NCBI GenBank assembly: GCA_004026145.2
Contig: CP034991.1
Span: 8,530,711 to 8,594,710 of the forward strand
From: Takifugu bimaculatus
Taxonomy: Eukaryota; Chordata; Actinopteri; Tetraodontiformes; Tetraodontidae
Direction of reading: 5' to 3'
Length of the DNA: 64,000 nt
The position numbers were made by a program, and so were the translations under genes. Below, piece by piece: positions 13,801 through 26,000 of this stretch. The number at the start of each line of letters is the position of its first letter. Positions within the stretch are counted from its first letter, which is position 1. Under the pieces are notes generated by a model. That model had not been told where the DNA came from. It saw nothing but the letters and a program-made list of their open reading frames with translations, and searched no databases.

Positions 13801-14510
13801 TTTGCAGGTGAGCCACCGCGTAAAGAAGTAGGAAAACGATGGACAAAATAAGGTAAAAGGACAAGAGGAAGCCTGTTTTTGTCCCTAAATATTTTAGATG
13901 ACTTCATCTTATTAGCCGACTTCTGCCTGGCTGCAGACTTCGCCTTGGAAATCTGCCTGCTGGAGATTTTCCAGTTGGTTCAAAAGGAAAGCGAACGTAT
14001 GGAGCGCTCCTCCGCCGCCCGTCCAAAAGGTCAACGCTTTTTCTGAGTAAAAGACAGAATCCGGAAAGGCAGCCTGACGGCAGCGGCATCCGTGGGGGGA
14101 GTACTTCAGCCGGATCCCTTTTCTGTTTGAGCAACTTGGAACGTCTAAAGCGACGCCTGGGCCGGGACCCCTGTGCTTCCATGTTAACGAGCAGCCTGGC
14201 TAACTTTATTAGCTTTGGGCAGCGGAGTGAGCGGACGTGTCAGCAGCATCAATCTTAGCGTCCATTTAAAGGAGCTTTGGACTCTCCCGCCTCCGCGTTC
14301 CTGCTTTTGACGAGAGCCACGATTCAAATGCAGTTGCTTAACTTTCCTTCCTTTAATGCTACGGTCGCCTTTTATTTTATGAAAAACAACGATATCCTCT
14401 GCAGACCCAAACTTTGCCCTAATTACACAATGCATCACCGCCCCCGGCTGATGAGGGGCAGGACGAACTCCCACCATGGTGAGACATAGACACACACACA
14501 CACACACACA

Positions 14511-14566
<56 letters not shown>

Positions 14567-15525
14567 CACGCACACGCACACACGCCGTAAGAACCGTGAG
14601 ACAGTTACACACAGTTATGGCTTCCCGAGCAGTTTGAGTTGTTTAATCGTCCCTCTTTACATTCATGTGATCGAACCTCGACAGACAAATAGAAACACAG
14701 TTAATGAAGGCCCCCGTTAGTACCACTAATCAATACAGAGTCTCGTTAAGGGTACACAAATGTCCATTCATGGCATTCAGTTGAATGGATGGAAAGGATT
14801 GCTTTATATGCGTGTATATATCTACATATACAGAGACAGAAATATACACAGATGCCGGTGGACTCGTGGCGTTCACCAACGCATAAACAACAACAGCGCC
14901 ACCTTCTGGAAGAGTGCAGCAGTGAATCAGAGCTGTGGGGTAGCTGGATTATGGCCACTGATACTATAGCAACACTTAGAACACTGATAGGCTTTACAGG
15001 TCAGAGGTTACAGTGAGGGACGCAACATCACCGTCCCTGAAGTTGATCTGAAAGAAGATGAAGTCGAGAACCAATCGGAGACCAAAGAAATGTGACTGAC
15101 AGCAGAAAACTGCCCCCTCGCCCCATTTACCTCGCACTCTTTCTATTTCCTGTCTTCCTTTGATTGTGTTGTTCATCCCTCTCTGCCTGTGAGAGCTCAC
15201 GAGTCCCTGACACCACGGGCTTGGTTCCTCCAGGTCGCTGCACCGCCCTCCCAGACACCAGCTTTCCTTCTTCCCAGACCTCCTTCAGGTGCTGGTCACA
15301 GTCCGTCCCAACGATACACCGAATAAACAACAAATTCACAAATATGAATTTTGGATTTTTTTGTCCTCCACCTCTTTGTTTTCTTTTTCCTTTTGTTTTT
15401 CTTCATTCACAGATGTCTTTCATATCCCAGAGATTCAGTCGTCTTCATATCAGTCTGGTAAATAACACCTTCTGCTTTGGGGTCAGCGTGTGGGCGGGTG
15501 ACCTCCTTTCTCCCTCCTGGCACGT
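10863..15525. other. non-coding region including the probable gfra2 3' UTR
   Basis: No exon supported. It holds poly-C runs near 12363-12379 and 13229-13244 and a CA/CGCA tract at 14490-14585. On the minus strand the gfra2 3' UTR should run downward from 15525. Candidate poly(A) signals are ATTAAA (14642-14647) and AATAAA-type matches near 14370 and 14205; which one is used cannot be decided from sequence. Confidence 0.4.
14490..14585 (+). repeat. compound (CA)n-(CGCA)n microsatellite
   Basis: CA repeats flank about ten GCAC/CGCA tetranucleotides, then CA resumes. It may lie in the gfra2 3' UTR if the more distal poly(A) site is used. Confidence 0.92.
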
Positions 15526-15663
15526 CTATGAGGCCTGCTGAGCCGTGAGCAGCGCCGACGCCAGGCCGGCGACCAGAGCCCAGAGGTTGGCGCCCAGACA
15601 CACAGCGTGATCTTCTGACAGACCCCCGGTCTTGCCCAGGCCACTTCCTCTCGGTTCAGGAAA
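15526..15663 (-). CDS. gfra2: gfra2 terminal coding exon 8 (GPI-anchor signal)
   Basis: The acceptor CTGCGCAG precedes an in-phase 45-codon tail and TAG at 15528-15526. A short spacer (GGLSEDHAVC) leads into the hydrophobic run LWALVAGLASALL at the extreme C-terminus, as expected for a cleaved GPI-attachment signal. Sequence similarity to other species is weak here; the call rests on phase, splice signal, tail character and the resulting protein length. Confidence 0.82.
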   Translation of the reverse strand, partial: FPEPRGSGLGKTGGLSEDHAVCLGANLWALVAGLASALLTAQQAS

Positions 15664-16630
15664 CTGCGCAGATAAAAGAAAACAGGCAGAGAGAGGTGAG
15701 ACGTGAGAAGGCGCCGCCGTGCTACGCTCTTGTTTTTGCCATTTGATGATGGAGAAGAGGAGACAGGAGGGAGGTGATGAAGGACGGGGTCAGAGGAGAG
15801 AGTCAGGAAGCCAGAGCAGAGCGAGACGTATCACCCCCAAAGCACTCGCATGAGCGTCTGGAGCCCCAAATGGTGGATTTATTTAAACCAGCGCTGCTTA
15901 GCATGTGCTAGCACGTGCTAGCATGTGCTAGCATATGTTTCCTAAACAAGTTTTAGCCATTCTAGCAACTCCTTTAACAGGTTTTAAACTTTTATTACAG
16001 ACGTTATTTAAAATATACAGATAAAACTGAGCAAAACAGCAACTGTCAGGACTTTCTCCCTCTATTTTCTAAGACATACCGGCACATTCATATGTTATAG
16101 GTACAGGATGTTGTTATATATATGGCAGAAAGCTCTTGCCCCCAGTGTCACATGATAAGAGAGCCGTTAGAAGACATCAGTCCAATGGTCTGTGGTACAT
16201 TATGAGCTCTTCTAGAACACCGCTCTCATTTTGAACACCTTTGCAATTTCCTGGGATTCTTGTTGCTCAACCATTTGCCTCCAAGTTAAAGTAGCATCGC
16301 TCAAATTGCAAAGGGACTCGTTTCAGTCCAGGCAGCAACAGTGAGGCTCATCATGAAGAACCCCCCCCCCCCCCCCCCCCCCCCATTACCCCCCCATCGT
16401 GTGTGTGTGTTGCAGTCCTCATGTGTGTGTGTTGCAGTCCTCGTGTGTGTACATCAGAAATCACAGAGTTGTTGTCAGAAAAGGCCAAAAATGTAAAACT
16501 TTAAACCCCCCCAAACCTGTGTCGCTGCTGACGAGGAGCCAAACATATTCAGGAGAAGCCAATTAATTAGCAAAGGCAGTGGTGTGTGTCAGCAGCCTGT
16601 TGACACCAGTCCAGATCTCTGGGTGCAGCA

Positions 16631-16662
<32 letters not shown>

Positions 16663-17008
16663 GATACACACACACACACAGATACACACACACACACAGA
16701 TACACACACAGAGACACACACACACACACACACACAGATACACACACACACACACACACACACAGATACACACACAGATATACAACACACAACACACACA
16801 GATACACACACACAGATACACACACAGATACACACACACAGATACACAACACACACACAGATATACAACACACAACACACACAGATACACACACACACAG
16901 ATACACAACACACACAGACACACACACAGATACACACACACACACACACACACAGATACACACACACACACACACACACACAGATACACACACAGATACA
17001 CAGACACA

Positions 17009-17049
<41 letters not shown>

Positions 17050-20000
17050 TCGATAGACTACAGACAAACCTAAATTTGGATCTGATCAGTTTCTCGTCTC
17101 CCCAACTAATAAATGATTGATTGTCCGTCAGCATCGGTCTGTACTGTCTGTACTGTCTGTTCTGTCTGTACTGTCGATACTAATCTATAACATCACCCTC
17201 TTAGTTCACCTGCCCCGGAACTTTGACAAGTTTTATTTCCAGCTACAGACGCAGAACCCCCCAAAATGTCCCCAGCAGCTTCCTCTCTAATTAGAAACTT
17301 CATGCTTGACTAATCACACATCTTATTGTTTCCTAATTACCATTTTTACAATAAATTAAACACCACGGCCGCAGAGCAGCTCATCAGTACTGACGTGTTC
17401 TGAGAGCCCCCCCCGTCCTCTCGCCCCCCCCGTCCTCCCCCCCGTCCTCTCGCCCCCCCCATCCTCTCGCCCCCCCGTCCTCTCGCCCCCCCCATCCTCT
17501 CGCCCCCCCGTCCTCTCGCCCCCCCCCGTCCTCCCCCCCCGTCCCAAACACGAGACCCTTTATTACCACCGATTATTTTCTCTTCACAGATTTCTGCAGG
17601 ACGACCGTCTCGACGTGGCGGCGGCATCACGGCGAGCTGTGACGGACGTGTCAGTTCTGCAGCAGCAGTAATTAAAAGTATCAAACGTAATGATGATATC
17701 AGCAGTTCTACTGAGTCCAACACAGCCCAGCTCGTCAGAAGGTCTCCCGATGAATCAGGCGGCGCGGTCGGAACAGTTTTAAGGTTTTAAAGCTCAGACT
17801 GATCGGAAAATCCACAGTAAAATATTTCATTTCTGTCCATGTGATTTGGGGGATTTTGCATTTTATTTGAGTAGAAAAACGGCAACGTTTCGATGCTGCA
17901 GCGCCGCTAACGGGCGGTTCTGTTGGTTCAGACGGTGAACCAGACGAGTTAACGGCAGACATCAGAGGAGATGCACTCAGCAGGGAACACGGAACATTCC
18001 ATCCTAATCCAGATTAAAAGCCCAATCTCCCACTTCTTTGTGTTGGAGACAAACGCTGCATCTGGTGCAAATGTCGCCATCTTGGGCGTAGCGTAAGCTG
18101 CCTTAGCGTAGCGAGCCCCTCTGATGGGCCACGAACATAGAACCTGCTGTCACGTGAATGCAGGGCGTGGAGCACTGGTAATGGTGAGATTATAAACACG
18201 TTTACAGGAAGCAGCTGGAAATATTAAAGCAAGGAAGTGAGTCCGTGCACAGCCGTGCAGTTACCGTTGGCGTGGTGACCAAGGCAGGTTCCGAGGTGGC
18301 CGTTGTCCAGTCCGACCCCGGTTTCCCCATCACAGAGGGGGCTGCAAGAGACCCGTTCTTGTTCTGCGTGTTGTCTGCACCATAACCGAAGGCCTGGACG
18401 GCGTTTCCTGCAGGGACGGAGACACAAAGCCGTTTGTTTCTCAGCGTTTCTTCATGGAGGAGCCCGCTAACGAGGCAGACAGCTAAGTCAACTTCCTGGT
18501 ACTCTGCCCAATCTTTGGCGCCCAGGGAACCGGGGCGCAGCGGGACCGGGCAAGATCGGAGACAGAAAAGACTATTTATTCCCTTGAACGCTGAGCAGTC
18601 GCACCGCTAATGAATCAAAGCCCAATTGGGCTGTTTGTAGAAGCCTCTCCTGCTTTATTCCTAAATGCCGACGTGTTCCTGCTACAGCACTCGAATATAG
18701 AATCATTGTGACATACGTTGGACCCATTTATCACATCCTCAGCTTCACATCCTTATGAGCTCATTTCAAAAAGAAAGAACTTTTATGCGTTTATCCTCCG
18801 CTGATGATGTTGTGGCTCTTGAGCTGACGAAGCCCAATTTATTTGCCAAAGACTGAAAAGCAGCAAATCAGTTAACTGGGACGGAGAAGAGCAGCCAGTG
18901 CACGCACGAGTGCTCGTGCGTGCACTGGCTGCAGAGTTACTGTTGTGTCGAGGCGCATGTGTGAGCCTCTGCAAAAATGTGATAAATCCTGGTGCAGTCA
19001 GCGTCTCCACTAGATGTGGTGAAATAGGGGCTGAGCACCTTTTCACTGCTCATCCATTTAAAACAAGAGGCGTGTTTCTCTTTGTTCGGCTCCAGCGAAG
19101 GCGAGGCATGTAATTGCTTGGCAACCACCTTCGTTATAAGGTCAGCGCACAGAGATGACTTTGCATAGATTTATGTGGCTGATCAAATTCAAAAACACTC
19201 TCAAACAAAGGAAACATGTCATTTTATCCACAAGTGCCCAAAGGACAAACCCACCCGTGGTTGGAAGCATATACATAATAGAACGGACGCACACAGTGCT
19301 GCACTCCTGATCCACAGCCTTTTTATTTTATACATTCCCTGTCCACCTACGCAGTCTTGTACACCACCAGAAAGCCCGTTCATACAGCCCTGGGAGAGAC
19401 AGACGCTAGCATGTACAAAAGCTGCTGTCACGTTCCTGCTGTGATCACAGGGATGGAGGCAGGAGAAGGAAAAGCCCCACCGGTATCAGGAAGAGCCGAT
19501 CCTCACAGGGAAAAGCTGCGGAGACGTGTGAAGCAAAGCACGGGCTTGTCAAATTTGGATAAAGATAACACCTTGAAGGAACAGCGCCATAAATCAAAGA
19601 GTTGGCTTGTTGAAGGAGGGAACGCTGCTCGGGATGTTTTATTGCTCCCAGTTGCTCCAGCAAGTGATGAAGCCTGGTGCCAATAGTGATTCACGTGTTA
19701 ATGACTGGATAAATGTTCCCTATAGCCCAGTCAGCGCATACATTGTCCTACCTGCTGGGACAGATGGATTATAAGATAAGACAGAAGTGAGACACTGACA
19801 GGCAGAGGAGGGGATCCAATGTTCTTCTTATGTTGGGACTAATTCCAATATTCGTTCAGCCTGAGTGTTTCCTGTCTGCTAGGCTGAATACAGACCTGCG
19901 GATGATTATTTAGCTCGCCTTCATATTTGGTTTCTCAGCCAATGTAAAGAGGGACCTTCTTTACTGTGAGATGTTGCAATTGTTAGCCAGGAATGCTTGT

Positions 20001-23000
20001 ACATACATCATTCTGTGCCCCATACATGTGTTTGTTCCTATAGTCCACAGATGTTTATTGGCTTATTCCCTGAACTGCAGAAAGGAAATGCAGCATTTTG
20101 TATTTTCCAAGACGCCTCCTCAGCCACCGGCTTCATCCCTCATCCTGCACACTCAGCTAAAACGGTGCCGCAGCTACAGTATCTATTGAAATGGTCTGAA
20201 AGCATTCTGCGCACAATAGAACATGTTACAGGCGATGGTGTCACGTCGTGCTGACGACACAGCGCGCTGCACAACAGTGCTGCTGCATTTAAATGCTGTT
20301 GTTTATGGCAACCACCCGCTAACGCCGGAGCCAGAAATACACACACCTAGCACTTATCCTAATTGCTCAGTTTGGGCTAAATGTCTCCATGTTCGTCCCA
20401 TTTTTTGACCAAAACGGACCAAACGTTTGTTGAAAATAGCACACAAATGTGTATGTTTAAAAGAATGTCCTGTTCACTAGCTTGATAATCAGAACCAGCT
20501 GCCCAGATGCTTCTGCTAGACTGAGTCTTTGCATAAATGTTCAGTAGCTTTGAAGCTTTGAATCCAGCTCAATATTCTACCTTTTACCACAGGCATCAAA
20601 CGACAGATGGTAATTAATCCTAAAAATGTAATTCGCAATATGGTGAACCCAAACAAATCCCATTATTTTCACCATCGAGCAGCCCATTAAATGGGAACGC
20701 CGTCAACAAAACTCCGATGGCTAAAGGTGACTCACTTAAGCAGGTGTTTTCTGTAAAGAAGCGCAGGAAGTTGTAGCACTCCTCCTCCTGGTTTCCACTG
20801 CCCTCACAGGTGCACCAGGGTGAGATGGTCCAGTTGGAGAAGCTATTGTCCACATAGTTGGGGGTCATGTCTGTCCCTGTTTGGGGAGGACGATTAGAGA
20901 CGAACAATTAGAAGATGGAGGCAGAAATGGGCACTAACCCTCCTGTTTTAGTGCAAATGTGCAAAAAACCAGACAAATGCATAAAAACTCCGTATTTGTG
21001 TCTGTGTGCTGAATAAGTCTCAAATTGTGGAACCAAAATATTTTATGTTTGTTTTAAATTTGGTGCGCAGTAGCTCAGTTTGAAGGGGACTGGGCCGAGG
21101 AGCGGAAGGTTCTTGGTTCTAGCCCCAGTGCAAACCAAACATGGAGCATTCAGAGCATTGCCAAGATACACTTGAGCAAGGTCCCGAACCCCCACATGAC
21201 ATGTGATGAGGCTCTTATGCAGCTGGGAGAGGCTCCAGCTTCCTGTCCGCGACCCCCCCAAGGGAAAAATATCATAATAGATTCACATTTTATGGGTTCC
21301 ATTATTACCAATGTGCTTTTGTCAAGCTGGACCCCAACAGCGTCCTTGATATTCACCAATTTACCAAATATCCAGACTTTAAGGGTTGTAATAACGGAAA
21401 CGCTCCCTCATCACGAGCAAACTCGTCTTTGAGCTGGGGGGGCTTGAAAGACATGGGTCAGAAAGAGTCTGTTCTCTGCTCAGGATAAAACTTTAGGTGG
21501 CGCCCTTTTCTCCCACGCCGTCCACAATCATCACATCATCTGAGATTAGAGACAAAGGTCGTGGCAGATTCCTCCCTCCCTCCCATCTCCTTTCCCCCTT
21601 TCCCAGAGGGTTCTGCCCACTGACCGATGAGTCTGGCGTAGGAGGACAAGCAGGCTTGGTGGTTGTCCTGGTTGGGGCAGGTGCTGGTCGTGTGCGCACT
21701 CACGCGGCAGTTTTCGGTGTAATCAGCGAGCCTGGACCTGCGTGAGACGGAGCACAAACAGAGAAAAGGGAGGTGACTCACGCGCCCGACGCACAGCAGG
21801 ACACATCGCGCACGTGCACGTGCACACGCAGCCGTGCATTACTGGGCCCCAGTCAGATCTTTCCCCCTTCGATTGTGACCAACAGCAAAGCCACATCTGG
21901 AGACCCTCGTGCACATCTGAGTGCACGTCTTTATACAGGATGAGGATGATCTACTGCACGTCCACACTGAGCTGAGCGACCGACGTCTCGTTCTTTTAAA
22001 AGGAGCTTTTGTCTCAGTGTGTTGGTGACCTTTGACCTGGAAGCCTCATGGCCGCCATTTCTAATCCCCTTAATAGGTGTGTTGGGAGCAGCATGTGGCG
22101 TTTCGCTCCATTTATACTCTTCAAATCGGTGAATCCCAGTTGATCACACATTATTTTCAATATTTCTCTCTCCCTTTTCCTCTCTGACATCATTTACTCA
22201 TTTTTCCTTTGACCAGACCAGTTTAAGGCACATGTTAAAGGAGGGTTTCACAATGTTTATCCCCTGAAATCGGCCTCTTCTTTTTTCCGTCTCATATGAA
22301 GCCATTTGTTGCTGTTTTTAAAGAGCGTAATCGTGGGGATGTGGGAAGGCTAATGATGCATCACTGTCACATTCATTGTAACAAAGTTGCGTGGTTAAAA
22401 TAAAGCGGAGCCGTTTTCCAGTTGCCAGGCAAAGTCCCGCCGACTTCCTGCAACTTCTTCCCCAGGCGAGAGCCAATCTGAAACTTTAAAGGAAACAAAC
22501 GTAGTTCCTATGATGCTGCAGGATTTGGGAAACCAGCGGGATTCTTTAATCTCTTGGTATGAAGAGATCAGGATCATAACTTCACTTTTTAGTCCATCAC
22601 GATGGTCACCGGAGAGCCTGGCAGCACTACAAGTGTGATGGATCACTACGGATCACCACCCTGCACGGGTCTAGAGGTCACTGGGAGGTCACGACTCGCT
22701 GCTCTGGAACCTCTGTGATGCTGCTGTACACAGAAAAGACCACTATTTATTTCAATGATTTTTTTTTACCCAGGACACGTATTAATAACCATTAATTTTA
22801 TAAATATATGATTCTCCATTCTCCTGTACATATGTACTGTATATATGTGTGTGTGTGTGTGTGTGTGTACACGGTATATATCGAATTCTGCCCACACCAT
22901 TATCACAGAGGGTGACGGCAGAACCTCCACGGTGGACTCAGAAATGTCAAACTGCTTCTGGGAGCTCGTGTTGCATTAAGGTGAAGTGACGGAGCAGCCG

Positions 23001-26000
23001 AGTTACAAGGAGAATTAAAAAAGCAGGAAGTCCTCCGACAGGCAAATATTAACAGACACATTTCCCAACGCCAACATAACGTATGCGAGACCTCCCAGGA
23101 AAGAACTCCCCTCTTCTTTGTCCGCTTCATTTGCATGAAAGGAAAATGAAGAGGCAAATATTTGACGTCTTAAAGTGCCGGAGCATTTTTGCAGCTCTCT
23201 GGCGTTGGCCGTCACCTGTCAGGGATCTTTTCCCATCAAGCCGTCACCGTGGAGACACAACTGGAGGCTTCATTTCTAAATTTTACCTTCGTGTGTCCAC
23301 CGGCACAACAACAAAGCATTTTCCTCTTTAGAGACAGTCAGAGTCACATTAGGAGCCATCTTCTCAGGCCTCCATCCCATAATGACAGCTGGGTGTTCTA
23401 GTCCCAGATTAGCAGCGAACTGCATCACTGTAAAGATGAACACGTTTACGCCCAACAGACGATCCTTATTCATCACCTCATCATAAATTTAGGAGCCAGT
23501 TGGATTTAACGAGTCTCATCTAAATTGTTGCCATTGTCAGCAGCAATAACACAGTTTGTGAGTCACTTTGTGCTCCGACTTACAGACAATTGTGTTTACT
23601 CTCGTTTCACTACTGGAAAAGACGAGCGGAGTCGACACGAGCGGAGCTGTTTGGGAGGCAGAGGTTCTACCGGGCTGCCTGTGCCCCTCTCCGGTTCTGA
23701 GCATCGTATTTACCCGCCTAATTAGCACGACTCTCTTTTGATCCACTTCTCTATCAAATGACCGGAAGATTCTCCGCGTCTCCCTCGGGGAAATGGGACA
23801 CACAGTTGGTCTAATGATAAGGGATGAGAACATGCACAGGTCTCGCTGTTAATTAAGACAAGTCGTTTTCCACACCTGCCCTTCTAATCCACCCTCTCAT
23901 GCATGAGAGCAGGATTTCTACCCACAATCCCTCTGAGGCAGAGAATAAGGGCAGGACGGAGAGGGAAGGTGGGATCTCTTAAAAGGTGGGATTGTTCCAA
24001 GTTTGGCCTCTGGTAACTCCACAAAGCACAATAGACGTTGATGGAACAGAGAGGCGGCGTTATCTTAGCATTGGCAGCAGCTGTCAGAGCAGAGTCCAGA
24101 GGGCAGAGACGCACAGCCCGACTCCAGGAAACAACTGCTCACGACTAGTTCAGGCAGAGTTTCTGACCTGGATGAGTGCGAACATTCAGCAACAAATGAG
24201 GGAAAATGCTAATGTGCTGTCCAAAGCAGCCTTAAGAGCAGCCTTAAGAGCAGCCTTAAGGCTTTGATTCTAACAGGTAAAGCACCACCGTGCCAGGAAA
24301 GGTGAGCGCGGGCTCCCTAAGAACAGCCCAGATAAAAGATTCGAGAAACTGCCCCCTCTCCCTGACAATGATGACTTAAGAACAGTAATTTAAAGTTTAG
24401 CGGGGTGTCCTGAGTGTTCAGACAATGGTGTTCCAAAACAGGGATGCAGCAAATTTAATGGCTTCCACGGGCGTTCCATTATACCTCAGCAAAGCGCCCC
24501 TCGCTGCTGAAATTACAGGCTTTCCAGCTCAGCGGAGTTTTATGGTCATTTTAGCCACTCAGCCTCCGGGGAAGTGGCAGGGGAGCTCCCACTGAGGTAG
24601 ACTTCTTTCAACCAGCCTGACACCTTAAACACAGGGATTGGGCTGAGCACTGAGTGCTTGTCCATCTGTCATGGCAGTAATAGAATGGACTTTTATAGGG
24701 ATTCTTATTCCTTGCACTTTATGCATGTGACAGACTGTGACAGCTCAGGTGATCTGAATGGAAGTCTGGTCTTCATGAAAGGGGGAAATAGTGTTGAAAG
24801 GCTGCGTGAGGTCTCACCGTAGCCTTTCACCCTTTACACAGCAGTCTCCTGTCTTCATGGAGTCCACGCTCTGCCCCACAACATTCTCACATTCATCACA
24901 ATTTCTGCTCAATCTAAAATCCTGCTTCTCATCTCTTATCGCTTCCACCAGTCCCCAGTCTGGGCTTCAGTGTCTCACGTTTAAAGAACGTGGAACAATA
25001 GCGGAGGCACAACGGCGGCCAACACATGAGCACCAACGCCAAGCAAACGAGGAGGACAGAAGATTTCCCTGCCGTCGCCTTCCGCTCTCACCTTTTCTCC
25101 TCTTCTCCCACCTCTCATTAACGCCCCGCCGCCACTGATTCAGAATTACATCCTCGTGTGTGAGCTGCCACCAAGAAGCCTGACGTGTGTTTGGTCAACA
25201 GCTACGGGACTGGACACGTGTGTCCATATGTCCGAATGCTGGAATCTCTCCCACTTTTTCCCACTTTTCCCACAATTAACGGCCACTTTGTTGTTCTAGT
25301 CAGAGGTGTCTGTCCATGCCGCTGCTACAGTATTGCTCCCCGAAGTTCTGGCCAGAGACACACGGCAACAGCCTGAAGCAACATTCAGTCCAGTCAAAGC
25401 CAAAGCAGCCACTGAGCAGCCTGATGTCTCCCACGACAGGAGTGAGATCAGTGTGTGACCAGGAAAATAAGAGCCGCTGAGACCATCTCCCCACTGAAAT
25501 GATGCTTTTTTGTTTCCATACTGCAGGTGTCTTAAAGCAGCTACTGAATATTGTGTCAGTGGTTCTGAACCCACTGCACCACAGACACCTTTAGAGTTTG
25601 GGAGACTATTCAAGGTTATCGGAACCCTGAACATGTTGCCAGGCAACGAACACAAAGATCAGCTGTCACTAAAAAGGCCTAAACGACGCAGTTCGTTATT
25701 AGCAATTATTGCCCACATTATTTACATCTCATTAAAGAAAGTTTAGGAATCGACGAGATTGAAGAAACTAAATCTGAACTAACTGAGGATTTTATTTTTG
25801 AAGGCACAACTAGAAAGAATCTTTTGTAACCAAGTTTGAGTTGTCAAAGAATAAGTCGATATTTTTATTCAGATCAATATAGTTATCTTTCTAGAATTTA
25901 GATAATACTGACATTATTTGATCATTTTTTCCCTCAGATTAAAACTGCACTGACTGAGTGTAAAAGTATTAATTCTTTCAGAAGAAATGTAGCCAGTAGA

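Larger units (their letters stand above)
15664..18264 (-). other. gfra2 intron 7
   Basis: 2.6 kb with no further exon seen. It contains CATGTGCTAG-type 10-mer repeats at about 15898-15938, a poly-C run at 16361-16384, the long compound CA/GATA tract, a CTGT cluster near 17141-17175 and a C-rich minisatellite. Confidence 0.7.

Noticed and set aside
16563..17134. Long overlapping open frames on both strands (His/Thr-rich, Val/Cys-rich)
   Set aside because: They are translations of the compound CA/GATACA microsatellite with no start context, conservation or splice logic.
18891..18932. microRNA precursor
   Set aside because: Perfect pairing with a 2-base loop does not allow normal Dicer processing.
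21058..21262. Functional tRNA gene
   Set aside because: It has A- and B-box-like elements but no cloverleaf acceptor pairing, and it continues into a SINE body.
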